A stretch of DNA of 64,000 nt from Thermithiobacillus plumbiphilus. Its GTDB lineage: Bacteria; Pseudomonadota; Gammaproteobacteria; Acidithiobacillales; Thermithiobacillaceae. Position numbers and translations under genes: made by a program. The first letter of the stretch is position 1. Each line of letters opens with the position of its first letter. The stretch is taken from the NCBI RefSeq assembly GCF_038070005.1, contig NZ_JBBPCO010000012.1, positions 1 to 64,000 on the forward strand. The letters are read 5' to 3'. This document shows, piece after piece, positions 8,921 to 16,504 of this stretch. Below the pieces are notes generated by a model. It was given only the letters and a program-made list of their open reading frames with translations. It did not search any database and had not been told where the DNA came from.

Positions 8921-8960
8921 CAATTTAATTTTTTTGATTTTGTGATAAGCCCACCTTATT
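8921..8960. promoter_or_regulatory. Candidate promoter/operator between soeA and the divergent 9027 gene
   Basis: The inverted repeat ATAAG-cccac-CTTAT lies at 8945-8959, in a 40-bp block that matches the tusA upstream element (2659-2698) at 31 of 40 positions without gaps. A further partial copy, TAGACTTATTCTGGCG at 8888-8903, resembles the right half of the tusA site. The block lies 62 bp upstream of soeA on the minus strand and 67 bp upstream of the plus-strand gene at 9027, so it could act on both. Function is inferred. Confidence 0.55.
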
Positions 8961-9026
8961 TGAAATGACGGGCTCCGGTAGCATACCTTTATACTTGCAC
9001 CAGTCCAGCATTCAGGAGAGCGATTC

Positions 9027-9335
9027 GTGGAACAGAAAGATTTCAATGAGCATACCCGGGTGACGGTCACCTGGCGTGACGAAGACGGCAAGCTGCGTCC
9101 AGGCAACTTCTATGTCTACAAGCTGTTCAAGGACAGCATGATCGTGCGCGCCCGCGACAAGGAGGGCCTGCTGCGCAAGCTGCCCTATGCCGATGTCCTG
9201 AAGATCGTGAAGACGGAGCGTGTGGACCCCGAGTTCCGGTTCACCCTGCCCAATGCCATTCTCGACGAGAAGATCTGGAAGAGCCGCACCACCATGTTTC
9301 ACGCCAGTTCCGCACCCAATCTCGGCAAGGCCTGA
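9027..9335 (+). CDS. Conserved-looking small protein, function unknown
   Basis: This is a 102-aa soluble protein with a GTG start preceded by AGGAGA. I do not recognise a family. The N-terminal half (TVTWRDEDGKLRPGNFYVYK, then a stretch of alternating charged and hydrophobic residues) suggests a small beta-rich domain, and it contains no cysteines, signal peptide or membrane segment. It is divergent from soeA across the shared operator-like element and convergent with moaC, whose stop codon lies 17 bp beyond its own. The context suggests co-regulation with sulfite oxidation, but nothing in the protein indicates a reaction. Confidence 0.75.
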   Translation: MEQKDFNEHTRVTVTWRDEDGKLRPGNFYVYKLFKDSMIVRARDKEGLLRKLPYADVLKIVKTERVDPEFRFTLPNAILDEKIWKSRTTMFHASSAPNLGKA

Positions 9336-9351
9336 AACGAACCGGGGGATG

Positions 9352-9858
9352 CTATTCGGCATTCCCCGCATCCGCCCGCCACAACCCCGTCTTCCCACCC
9401 TGCTTCTCCAGCAGCCGTATATCCCGCATGACCATGCCCCGGTCGATGGCCTTGCACATGTCATAGATGGTCAGGAGCGCCACGCTGACGGCTGTCAGGG
9501 CCTCCATTTCCACCCCGGTGCGCCCCCTGGTCCGCGTGGTCACCTGGCAACGCACGGCAGCCGGCTGGTCCTGGTCCGAGAACTCGACATCAACACCGGT
9601 CAAGCCCAGCAGATGACAGAGCGGGATCAGTTCGTGGGTACGCTTGGCGGCCTGGATGGCGGCGATCCGCGCCACCCCCAGCACGTCCCCCTTGCCCATC
9701 TGGCCGGCGCGGATGCGCGCCAGGGTGTCCGGATGCATCTCGATCAGGCCTTGCGCGGTGGCGGTACGCTGCGTTTCGGCCTTTTCTCCGACTTCGACCA
9801 TGCGAGCCTGTCCCTCGCTGCCAAAATGCGTCAACCCTTCCAGTTCGTCGTCATTCAT
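9352..9858 (-). CDS. moaC: Cyclic pyranopterin monophosphate synthase MoaC
   Basis: This 168-aa protein catalyses the second step of molybdopterin synthesis, converting 3',8-cyclo-GTP to cyclic pyranopterin monophosphate. Family signatures include [20 protein letters not shown] with the catalytic Lys and His residues, and [20 protein letters not shown] with the conserved acidic and Lys-containing active-site region (MCKAIDRGM). ATG at 9858 is preferred over an in-frame GTG at 9873 because GGAG lies 9 bp before it. It is convergent with the 9027 gene and not adjacent to moaA, but both serve the Mo-enzyme SoeA nearby. Confidence 0.95.
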   Translation of the reverse strand: MNDDELEGLTHFGSEGQARMVEVGEKAETQRTATAQGLIEMHPDTLARIRAGQMGKGDVLGVARIAAIQAAKRTHELIPLCHLLGLTGVDVEFSDQDQPAAVRCQVTTRTRGRTGVEMEALTAVSVALLTIYDMCKAIDRGMVMRDIRLLEKQGGKTGLWRADAGNAE

Positions 9859-9940
9859 GTCTAATATCTCCACAAGGCCGAAGGACCGCTCTGATCACTG
9901 TCCCGCGCACCCCGACCGCTTACCTGAAGGATACAGCCTC

Positions 9941-11392
9941 ATGCGCACCATCCTGCTTGCACTGACCTTGAGTACCACACTGTTGGCAACGCCAGTGCAT
10001 GCCTCCAATGATCTGCAACTGCCAGACCTCGGTGGCTCGACGGGGGCACTTAGCCTATCCGAAGAAAAGGCGCTCGGAAAGGAGTTCATGCAGGAGGCGC
10101 GTAGCGGGCTGGACATCATGCATGATGATCAGATCAATGATTACCTGCACAGCATGGGTTACCGCCTGCTCGAGCATATGAACCCGCCGTTCACGCATTA
10201 CCGGTTCATACTCGTGAAAGACCCGAACATCAACGCCTTTGCTGCGCCCGGCGGCTATATCGTCATCAACAGCGGCCTGGTGCTGGCGGCCGATAATGCC
10301 AGCGAACTGGCCAGTGTCGTTGCGCATGAACTTTCGCACATCAATCAGCGGCATATCTCCCGCGCCATCGATGAAAGTCAACGCATGCAGTGGCCCATGC
10401 TGGCGGCGATGCTCGCAGGCATCCTGCTGTCCGCGGCCGGTGGAGGCCAGGCCGGGCAGGCGGCGATGACGGCCTCCACTGCCTATGGGATACAGAACCA
10501 GTTGCAGTTCAGCCGGGATTTCGAGCGCGAGGCCGACCGGATCGGGATACAGGCCCTGGCCAGCGCGGGCTATGATCCGGAAGGCATGCCGGCCTTCTTC
10601 GAAAAGCTGCAGAACTGGAGCAGACTGCAGGGCGGCAACCCGATGGAGTTTCTGAGCACGCATCCCCTGACCCTGGACCGTATTGCCGACACCCGCAACC
10701 GGGCGGAACAGTTGTCCGGAAAACGGCCCGATCCTGAACAGGATCACGACTTTGACCGATTCAAGACCCGGGTGCGCGCGTTCTCGATGACACCCAATGA
10801 AGCCGTTTCATTTTTCAGGATACAGGCCAGTAGCCAGGACAGTTATCAAAAGGAGCTCGGGAGCTATGGTCTGGGTCTGGCGCTGGCTCAAAAGGGCCAG
10901 TACAAAGAAGCAATAGCCCGGCTGGAACAGTTGAACGGGCAGCATCCATCGGTATTCGCATATCAGGCGGCCCTGGCAGAGATCCTTCTTGACAGCGGCA
11001 AATATGCATCGGCCCTGAAGTCCTATCGTCAGCTCCAGAGAGCCCACCCGGATTCGACACTGGCACGGGCGGGCCTGGCACAGGCCTTGCTTGAGACTGA
11101 CGAGGAACAGGCAGCGGTCGGCATGGCAAGGCAGCTTGCGGGCGAACACCCGCAAAATGCGCTCTACCAGCAGTTGCTGGCCCGGGCACTGGATAAGGCC
11201 GGGAACAAGTCCGAGGCCCATCGCGCCCTGGCTGAATATTATTTTCTGACTGGCGCACTGCCTTCCGCCATCCAGCAACTGGAGATTGCGCGTTCGATCT
11301 CCGGAAACGACACGAAGGCGCGAGCGGCCATCGATGCGCGCATGGTGGAAATGAAGCGTTCCGGCAATCCCCAGGGGAAAGACAAAACTTGA
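9941..11392 (+). CDS. bepA: Periplasmic M48-family metalloprotease with TPR tail (BepA-like)
   Basis: This is a 483-aa exported protein with a Sec signal ending near VHAS (residue 22). The zinc-binding motif HELSH is at residues 129-133 (VVAHELSHINQRH), and the downstream Glu of the M48 family lies in FEREADRIG. The C-terminal half, from about residue 300, is a TPR-like helical array ending in short repeats. BepA/YfgC proteins degrade or help assemble outer-membrane proteins such as LptD. The longer frame to 9644 overlaps moaC and has no signal peptide, so ATG at 9941 is chosen. It overlaps nothing essential downstream; the next gene begins 14 bp after its stop. Confidence 0.88.
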   Translation: MRTILLALTLSTTLLATPVHASNDLQLPDLGGSTGALSLSEEKALGKEFMQEARSGLDIMHDDQINDYLHSMGYRLLEHMNPPFTHYRFILVKDPNINAFAAPGGYIVINSGLVLAADNASELASVVAHELSHINQRHISRAIDESQRMQWPMLAAMLAGILLSAAGGGQAGQAAMTASTAYGIQNQLQFSRDFEREADRIGIQALASAGYDPEGMPAFFEKLQNWSRLQGGNPMEFLSTHPLTLDRIADTRNRAEQLSGKRPDPEQDHDFDRFKTRVRAFSMTPNEAVSFFRIQASSQDSYQKELGSYGLGLALAQKGQYKEAIARLEQLNGQHPSVFAYQAALAEILLDSGKYASALKSYRQLQRAHPDSTLARAGLAQALLETDEEQAAVGMARQLAGEHPQNALYQQLLARALDKAGNKSEAHRALAEYYFLTGALPSAIQQLEIARSISGNDTKARAAIDARMVEMKRSGNPQGKDKT

Positions 11393-11406
11393 CATGGGCA
11401 AAGGGC

Positions 11407-12276
11407 ATGCAACGGCGCGAAAATCGAACACTGATGGTGCTGATTTCAGCAATGCTGCTGATCATGGCCGAAATGCTGCTGTCGCAGGCCAGTCTGGCCG
11501 CAAGCGGGTCCATCCGCCTGCTCATCCCGCCACTCGACAGCCCTACCCAGGTGTATGCCCGCTTCAAGCCGCTCGCGGATTATCTCTCGCGGAAAAGCGG
11601 CCAGCCAGTGCAACTGGTGCTGAGCCGCAATCTGGAGGACTTCAGCAGCAAGGTCAGCGAGCCGGTGCCACAACTGGCCTATTTCTGTCCCTTGAACTAC
11701 GTGACCGTCACGCAGAAAAGCACCTACACGCCAGTGGCTGGCATCACCGAACCATCCAGCAGAAATCGCAGTGTCATCCTGGTTCGCCACGACAGCCCCA
11801 TTCATCGCGTTGCGGACCTCAAGGGGCGCAGCTTGGCATTGGGCAATGTGGCCTGTGCCGCATCATTCCTGATCCCACGCGCCATGCTGCAGCGGGAGGG
11901 CATCACGCTTGACGATTTTCTCGAAACCCGCAAGACCGGGTCAGACCAGGCTGCCCTGATGGCCGTTGCGGCCAGACTGTATGATGTGACCGCCAGCAGC
12001 GAGAGCACGGCCCAGCCGTTCATCAGCAAGGGAATTCTCCGGGCAGTACTCTATTCACAGGATTCCCCCCCTGATCTGATTGCGGCAAACGCCCTGGTCC
12101 CGGCGGGCCTGCAACAGAAGATCAGGCGCGCCCTGCTGGGAGCGCAGACGCCGACCGGGCAGCTTGCCGGATACAATCGCCCGCGCATCGGTGCCTTCGA
12201 CTTCGTAGCCGCGGACGACAGCCAGTATGACGTGATACGTGAAATGAAACGGCGTTTCGGAGACGATCCCCTCTAA
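11407..12276 (+). CDS. PhnD-like periplasmic substrate-binding protein, likely sensor accessory
   Basis: This is a 289-aa exported protein with a signal sequence ending near LAAS. The body has the phosphate/phosphonate-binding (PhnD) type II periplasmic fold, with RLLIPPLDSPTQVYARFKPL, then ADLKGRSLALGNVACAASFL, then a C-terminal EMKRRFGDDPL. No ABC permease or ATPase is nearby, and the next gene is a histidine kinase, so transport is unlikely. In tetrathionate/thiosulfate sensors such as TtrS a PhnD-like domain is fused to the kinase. A stand-alone version feeding signal to TspS is my inference. A TTG at 11389 is an alternative start that overlaps the bepA stop; ATG at 11407 gives a cleaner signal peptide. 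Confidence 0.82.
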   Translation: MQRRENRTLMVLISAMLLIMAEMLLSQASLAASGSIRLLIPPLDSPTQVYARFKPLADYLSRKSGQPVQLVLSRNLEDFSSKVSEPVPQLAYFCPLNYVTVTQKSTYTPVAGITEPSSRNRSVILVRHDSPIHRVADLKGRSLALGNVACAASFLIPRAMLQREGITLDDFLETRKTGSDQAALMAVAARLYDVTASSESTAQPFISKGILRAVLYSQDSPPDLIAANALVPAGLQQKIRRALLGAQTPTGQLAGYNRPRIGAFDFVAADDSQYDVIREMKRRFGDDPL

Positions 12277-12362
12277 GCCGGCACCCGTTGCTCCAACTTC
12301 TAAATATTCCGGCGTCGGACTACAATGTAATTTTCACTGCACGCGCCACAACAGGTGCGCCC

Positions 12363-13874
12363 ATGCCCCGATTTGCATTTCATCACTTGAACCTTCGCAC
12401 CAAAAGCGCCATTTACGTCCTTTTGCTGGTCGTGGTCATCTTCGCGACCATTTCCGCGGTACTTTATACCTCGGTTCACCGGGAAATGCTCAACCAGCTT
12501 GGGGATGACAACATGCGCATGACCCGCACCTTCGCTGCCAGCGCGGCGAATGCCGTGCTGCTCAAGGATCTGAGCGATCTGACCGATCAGGTGGAGCAGC
12601 TCCGCAAAAATCCTTCCGTACGCGCCGCGGAAATCGTGGATACCCGGGGAATCATCGTTGCCAGCACGGATATATCCCGGCTCGGCTTGATTCATCCGGA
12701 AGCGAGCGCCATCCTGCGGGCATACCAGCGCACGCGCAATCCTGTGGTGCTGGAAACCGACCGGCCCTGCTGTCCGGTGCGCGGCAACCTGCACACACCC
12801 ATCATGGTCAGGTCCGACGTGCTCGGGCTAGCCTTTCTGCACCTCGACGATGCCCAACTGACTTCAGTGGTATCGCACCGTCTGGATACCACGGTACAGC
12901 GTCTCGTGCTGCTGGGTGCGCTCGCCACCCTGCTTGGCCTGATCGGGGCCTTTGTGGTGAGCGGCTTTGTGACCCGCCCGATACTGCGGCTTGCCGAGGA
13001 GGTCGAGGGCATGAAGACGAGGCTGAAATTACTGCCGGACGGCGAGAACCCGGAACCGAACCGGCATGGCGATGAAATCGTGCGCCTGGAAGCGGGCTTC
13101 CATCAGCTGGAACGCCAATTGAACCAGTATCTGCAGCAACTCGATCAGCTCAACAAAAAACAGCAGGCGGTACAATGCCTGGCCACCATCGGCGAGATGT
13201 CGGCGCAGGTCGCGCACGAGATCCGCAATGCGCTTTCCTCACTGCGCGGCGCGGCGCGCTACCTGGCCCGCTATGGGCATCTTGGCGACAAGCAGGAATT
13301 CGTCGGCATCATCGAGGAAGAGGTTCAGCGACTCTACAAGATGACCGAGGGCTTCCTGGACTTCGGTCGCCCCTATAAACTGAACCCGGAGCCGGTGAGT
13401 GTCTGCGATCTCATCCGCCGCAGTGTGCAACGGCACACCTGCGAAATCGAGCAAAAACAGCTCAAGGTGGGCTATCATTGTCCTGAAGGTTATACCCTGA
13501 ACCTCGATAGCAGTCTGATCGAACAGGCCCTGAGCAACCTGCTTCTCAATGCAATCGATGCCCTGCACAATGGCGGGCGCATCGAGATCAGTGCCATTCC
13601 CGAAGGTAATGAGGGCGTTGCATTGAGTGTGCGGGACAACGGGCCCGGCATCGACCCGGCCCGGGCCCAGGAAATCTTCAAGCCATACATCACCACCAAG
13701 GCCAAGGGCAACGGACTAGGCCTGGCGGTCGTCGCCAAGGTGGCCATGGTGCACGATGGCCTGGTGGAATTGAAACCCAATACGGAAGGCGCGCATTTCG
13801 TGATGCATCTCCATTCCGTCAAACCAGCAGGAAATCAGTACCATGCGGCAGCAAATTCTAATCGTGGAGGATGA
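12363..13874 (+). CDS. tspS: Sensor histidine kinase TspS (sox regulation)
   Basis: This is a 503-aa membrane kinase with two membrane helices (about residues 15-36 and 181-202) enclosing a periplasmic domain of about 145 residues. A HAMP region and coiled coil follow, then the phospho-acceptor His285 in AQVAHEIRNALSS. The ATPase boxes are NLLLNAIDAL, DNGPGIDP and GNGLGLAV. The periplasmic domain has a vicinal cysteine pair (RPCCPVR, Cys136-Cys137) that could bind or react with sulfur compounds; that is speculation. It overlaps tspR by 32 bp, so the two are translationally coupled. Gene order and family match the TspS/TspR system controlling sox in Acidithiobacillus caldus. Confidence 0.87.
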   Translation: MPRFAFHHLNLRTKSAIYVLLLVVVIFATISAVLYTSVHREMLNQLGDDNMRMTRTFAASAANAVLLKDLSDLTDQVEQLRKNPSVRAAEIVDTRGIIVASTDISRLGLIHPEASAILRAYQRTRNPVVLETDRPCCPVRGNLHTPIMVRSDVLGLAFLHLDDAQLTSVVSHRLDTTVQRLVLLGALATLLGLIGAFVVSGFVTRPILRLAEEVEGMKTRLKLLPDGENPEPNRHGDEIVRLEAGFHQLERQLNQYLQQLDQLNKKQQAVQCLATIGEMSAQVAHEIRNALSSLRGAARYLARYGHLGDKQEFVGIIEEEVQRLYKMTEGFLDFGRPYKLNPEPVSVCDLIRRSVQRHTCEIEQKQLKVGYHCPEGYTLNLDSSLIEQALSNLLLNAIDALHNGGRIEISAIPEGNEGVALSVRDNGPGIDPARAQEIFKPYITTKAKGNGLGLAVVAKVAMVHDGLVELKPNTEGAHFVMHLHSVKPAGNQYHAAANSNRGG

Positions 13875-15207
13875 ACGCAATCTGCGTCGCGTACTGGCGG
13901 CCGTGCTTCAGGCCGAGGGCTTCGACACCCTGGAAGCCGAGGATGCGCAGGCGGGACTGTCCCTGATCGAGCAGCAGCATCCTGCCCTGGTCCTGAGCGA
14001 TCAGCGCCTGCCCGGCATGAGCGGCATGGAAATGCTGGGAGAGATAAAGAAACGCTGGCCGGAATTGCCGGTCGTGATTGCCACGGCCTACGGTGAGATC
14101 CAGCATGCAGTGGAAGCAATCAAGGCCGGTGCCGAGCACTATCTCACCAAGCCGGTTGATGAAGGAGAATTGCTGGCCATCCTTCGCCAGATCCTGAGCC
14201 GCAGGGGCCAGCCCCTTCCCGTGCTTCGCAGCAGCCAGAACTACGGCATCATCGGGGAAAGCCCGGCCATCCAGGAACTCCTGGGAACCATCGAGCTGGT
14301 CGCCCCTGCCCCCTCGAATATACTCATCACGGGAGAATCCGGCACCGGCAAGGAACTGGTGGCACGCGCCATTCACCAGGCCAGCCCACGCGCGGAACAA
14401 CCCTTCGTGGCGGTGAACTGCGCCGCCATTCCCCTGGAACTGGTGGAAAGCGAGCTGTTTGGCTTCGAGAAGGCGGCCTTTACCGGGGCCACCCGCAGCC
14501 AGATCGGCAAGCTCGAAGCGGCCGGACAGGGCACACTGTTTCTCGACGAGATCGGCGACATGCCATTGGCAATGCAGGTAAAACTACTGCGCGCGCTGCA
14601 GGAACGCGAGCTGACCCGGCTTGGCAGCCACCAGCGCATTCCCTTCCGCGCCCGGCTGGTTGCCGCAACCAATGTGGAACTCATGCGGGCCATCGAGGAG
14701 AATCGCTTCCGGGAGGATCTCTTTTACCGCCTGAACGTCATTCCGGTACATCTGCCGGCCTTGCGGGAGCGGCGCAGTGACATCCCCCTGCTGGCCAGCC
14801 ACTTCGTAACACAGGTGTGCGAGGCGGTAGGTCGGGCTCCGATGAAAGTCATGCCTTCAGCCATGGAGGCGCTCGCGGCCTATGACTGGCCAGGCAATAT
14901 CCGTGAACTGGAAAACATGATCGAGCGCACGGTGGTCCTGACCCGGGGTGGCGAAATCGATCTGCACAATCTTCCTGAGCACATTCGCCGCCGCCGCGAA
15001 GCCACCCCGCAACTCGAGGTGGCGCCCAGTGACCTGCCAGGCATGGAGCGTCAGGCCGTCGTGCGGGCCCTGGAGCAAACCCAGGGCAACCAGAGCCGGG
15101 CGGCGCAGATTCTGGGGATCAGCCGCAAGCAATTACGGACCAAGATGAAGAACTTCAACCTTTTCACCGAGCGCGAGCGGGACGATCCGCTGGACGACGC
15201 GGATTAG
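13843..15207 (+). CDS. tspR: Sigma-54-dependent response regulator TspR (NtrC family)
   Basis: This 454-aa protein has three domains. The receiver (1-115) has the acidic pair Glu9/Asp10, phosphorylated Asp53, Thr81 and Lys103. The AAA+ domain has Walker A GESGTGKE at 164-171 and Walker B FLDE at 233-236. The C-terminal Fis-type helix-turn-helix contains SRAAQILGISRKQLR. The sigma-54 contact loop, normally GAFTGA, reads AAFTGA at 211-216. It would bind the palindrome just after its own stop codon and activate the -24/-12 promoter of soxX. The start codon lies inside tspS. Confidence 0.9.
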   Translation: MRQQILIVEDERNLRRVLAAVLQAEGFDTLEAEDAQAGLSLIEQQHPALVLSDQRLPGMSGMEMLGEIKKRWPELPVVIATAYGEIQHAVEAIKAGAEHYLTKPVDEGELLAILRQILSRRGQPLPVLRSSQNYGIIGESPAIQELLGTIELVAPAPSNILITGESGTGKELVARAIHQASPRAEQPFVAVNCAAIPLELVESELFGFEKAAFTGATRSQIGKLEAAGQGTLFLDEIGDMPLAMQVKLLRALQERELTRLGSHQRIPFRARLVAATNVELMRAIEENRFREDLFYRLNVIPVHLPALRERRSDIPLLASHFVTQVCEAVGRAPMKVMPSAMEALAAYDWPGNIRELENMIERTVVLTRGGEIDLHNLPEHIRRRREATPQLEVAPSDLPGMERQAVVRALEQTQGNQSRAAQILGISRKQLRTKMKNFNLFTERERDDPLDDAD

Positions 15208-15210
15208 ACC

Positions 15211-15242
15211 AAAAGCTGTCCCATTTGGGACAGCTTTTCTTT
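15211..15242 (+). terminator. Hairpin with T-rich tail after tspR, coinciding with the TspR site
   Basis: The palindromic UAS is extended by AAAAGC on the left and GCTTTT on the right. This gives 13-bp arms around a 2-bp centre (15211-15238), followed by CTTT. In RNA this is a strong stem with a U-run, so it could end the tspSR transcript. Double use as operator and terminator is inferred from the sequence. Confidence 0.5.
15217..15232. promoter_or_regulatory. TspR upstream activator site (UAS)
   Basis: The 16-bp near-palindrome TGTCCCATTTGGGACA is the exact reverse complement of the TspR UAS that I recall from published work on A. caldus (TGTCCCAAATGGGACA). It lies about 130 bp upstream of the -24/-12 promoter at 15360-15375, a normal enhancer distance for sigma-54 activators. 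Confidence 0.8.
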
Positions 15243-15359
15243 GATCCACTCCCATTTCCACGCCAAATCCGGCTCTTTCCCCATCCTTAACGGCATCCGC
15301 AACCCGGAAAAATATCGTCTACACTCAAAAAGTCCGTCCAGAACCAATTTATCTGGCTC

Positions 15360-15375
15360 TGGCACGCGAAATGCA
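15360..15375 (+). promoter_or_regulatory. Sigma-54 (-24/-12) promoter of the sox operon
   Basis: TGGCAC-gcgaa-ATGCA matches the sigma-54 consensus TGGCAC-N5-TTGCW at all but one base. GG is at 15361-15362 and GC at 15373-15374, with the required 12-bp register. Transcription should begin near 15386, giving a leader of about 60 nt before soxX. The TspR UAS lies upstream. Confidence 0.82.
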
Positions 15376-15446
15376 TAATCCGATTTAGTCCACAGCCTAC
15401 GCTGGTAGCAGATAGGACTGGATGACCACCGATTGAGGAGAGCTTA

Positions 15447-15932
15447 ATGAAACAATCTCTGCAACGACTGCTTGGGACCTGTGTAACAGCAGGCGTATTG
15501 GGAATGGCGGTTGCGGGTCAGGTGGCCATCGCCGCCGAGCATCAGAAGGCAGGACCCACCCCGGCGATTGGCAACCCTTCAGTGTCTACACCGGCCCAAA
15601 CGGAAAAATACGTGAAGCCGACTAGCGGCGACGCCAGCTCCATGGCAGCGCGGATCGAGGAAGGCAGGAAAATCGCGTTTGACCGCTCCAAGGGCAACTG
15701 CCTTGCCTGCCATGCTTTGCCCGGAGGCGACATGCCTGGCAACATCGGCCCGGCCCTTCCTTATGAGGGCATCTCCATGAAGCAACGTTTCCCGAAGCGG
15801 GAAGCCCTGCATGCACAGGTTTACAACGCCATGCAGAACAACCCCAATACGGTCATGCCACCCTTCGGACTGCATCGCATCCTGACCGAAGACGAGCTGG
15901 AAAAGGTCGTGGACTATATCTGGTCACTGTAA
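15447..15932 (+). CDS. soxX: Sox c-type cytochrome SoxX
   Basis: This is a 161-aa periplasmic cytochrome c with a Sec signal ending near AIAA (about residue 30). It has one heme site, CLACH, with Cys85, Cys88 and His89. Distal methionine candidates lie in VMPPFG near residue 136. SoxX pairs with SoxA to form the SoxAX cytochrome, which attaches thiosulfate oxidatively to SoxY. The Shine-Dalgarno GAGGAG precedes the ATG. It is the first gene of the operon, downstream of the sigma-54 promoter. Confidence 0.93.
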   Translation: MKQSLQRLLGTCVTAGVLGMAVAGQVAIAAEHQKAGPTPAIGNPSVSTPAQTEKYVKPTSGDASSMAARIEEGRKIAFDRSKGNCLACHALPGGDMPGNIGPALPYEGISMKQRFPKREALHAQVYNAMQNNPNTVMPPFGLHRILTEDELEKVVDYIWSL

Positions 15933-15963
15933 TCTCCTCACGAATACCATAAGGAGCACATCC

Positions 15964-16467
15964 GTGGAAAATTCCATCAATTTCAAGCGTCGCAACTTTC
16001 TGCGGAGCAGCCTGGCCACTGGCGCACTGGTGGCTGCCGCCGGCACCGGCCTGCTGAAAGTTCCGGCCGCCATGGCCGCCGAATGGCCCGCCAATGCCTT
16101 CAAGGCCGACAAGCTCGACAAAGCCATGCAGGACGTGCTGGGCACCACGCAGGTGCCGGAAGGCAAGGTCGACATCAAGGCCCCGACCATCGCCGAGAAT
16201 GGCGCCGTGGTGCCCATCACCGTATCGACGGATTCGCCAATGACGGCCGATGATTATGTCTCGGACATCTTCATCTTTGCCGAGGGCAATCCAGCGCCCC
16301 TGGTTGCCAGCTTCCATCTGACACCCATGAGCGGCAAGGCCGAGGTCAGCACCCGCATCAAAATGGGCAAGACCTCCAATGTCCGCGCCGTGGTGAAGAC
16401 CAACAAGGGCGAACTGATGCAGGCCGCCAAGGAAGTCAAGGTCACCATCGGCGGCTGCGGCGGTTAA
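15964..16467 (+). CDS. soxY: Thiosulfate carrier protein SoxY
   Basis: This 167-aa protein begins with a GTG and carries a twin-arginine signal (FKRRNFLRSS, cleavage near AMAAE). It ends in the swinging-arm motif GGCGG, with Cys165 as the site that carries sulfur intermediates. SoxY forms a heterodimer with SoxZ and shuttles the thiosulfate-derived sulfane between SoxAX and SoxB. It starts 31 bp after soxX. The Tat signal lets it be exported folded with SoxZ, which lacks a signal. Confidence 0.95.
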   Translation: MENSINFKRRNFLRSSLATGALVAAAGTGLLKVPAAMAAEWPANAFKADKLDKAMQDVLGTTQVPEGKVDIKAPTIAENGAVVPITVSTDSPMTADDYVSDIFIFAEGNPAPLVASFHLTPMSGKAEVSTRIKMGKTSNVRAVVKTNKGELMQAAKEVKVTIGGCGG

Positions 16468-16504
16468 TCCTCCTTCCAGTCAAGCCAATTTAGAGGACAC
16501 GATC

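Noticed and set aside
6793-8928. Long plus-strand open frame (711 aa) opposite soeA
   Set aside because: It is a GC-driven shadow of soeA, with low-complexity His/Gln/Arg-rich sequence and no family resemblance. The same holds for long frames opposite uup (35990-37924) and htpG (51435-53168).
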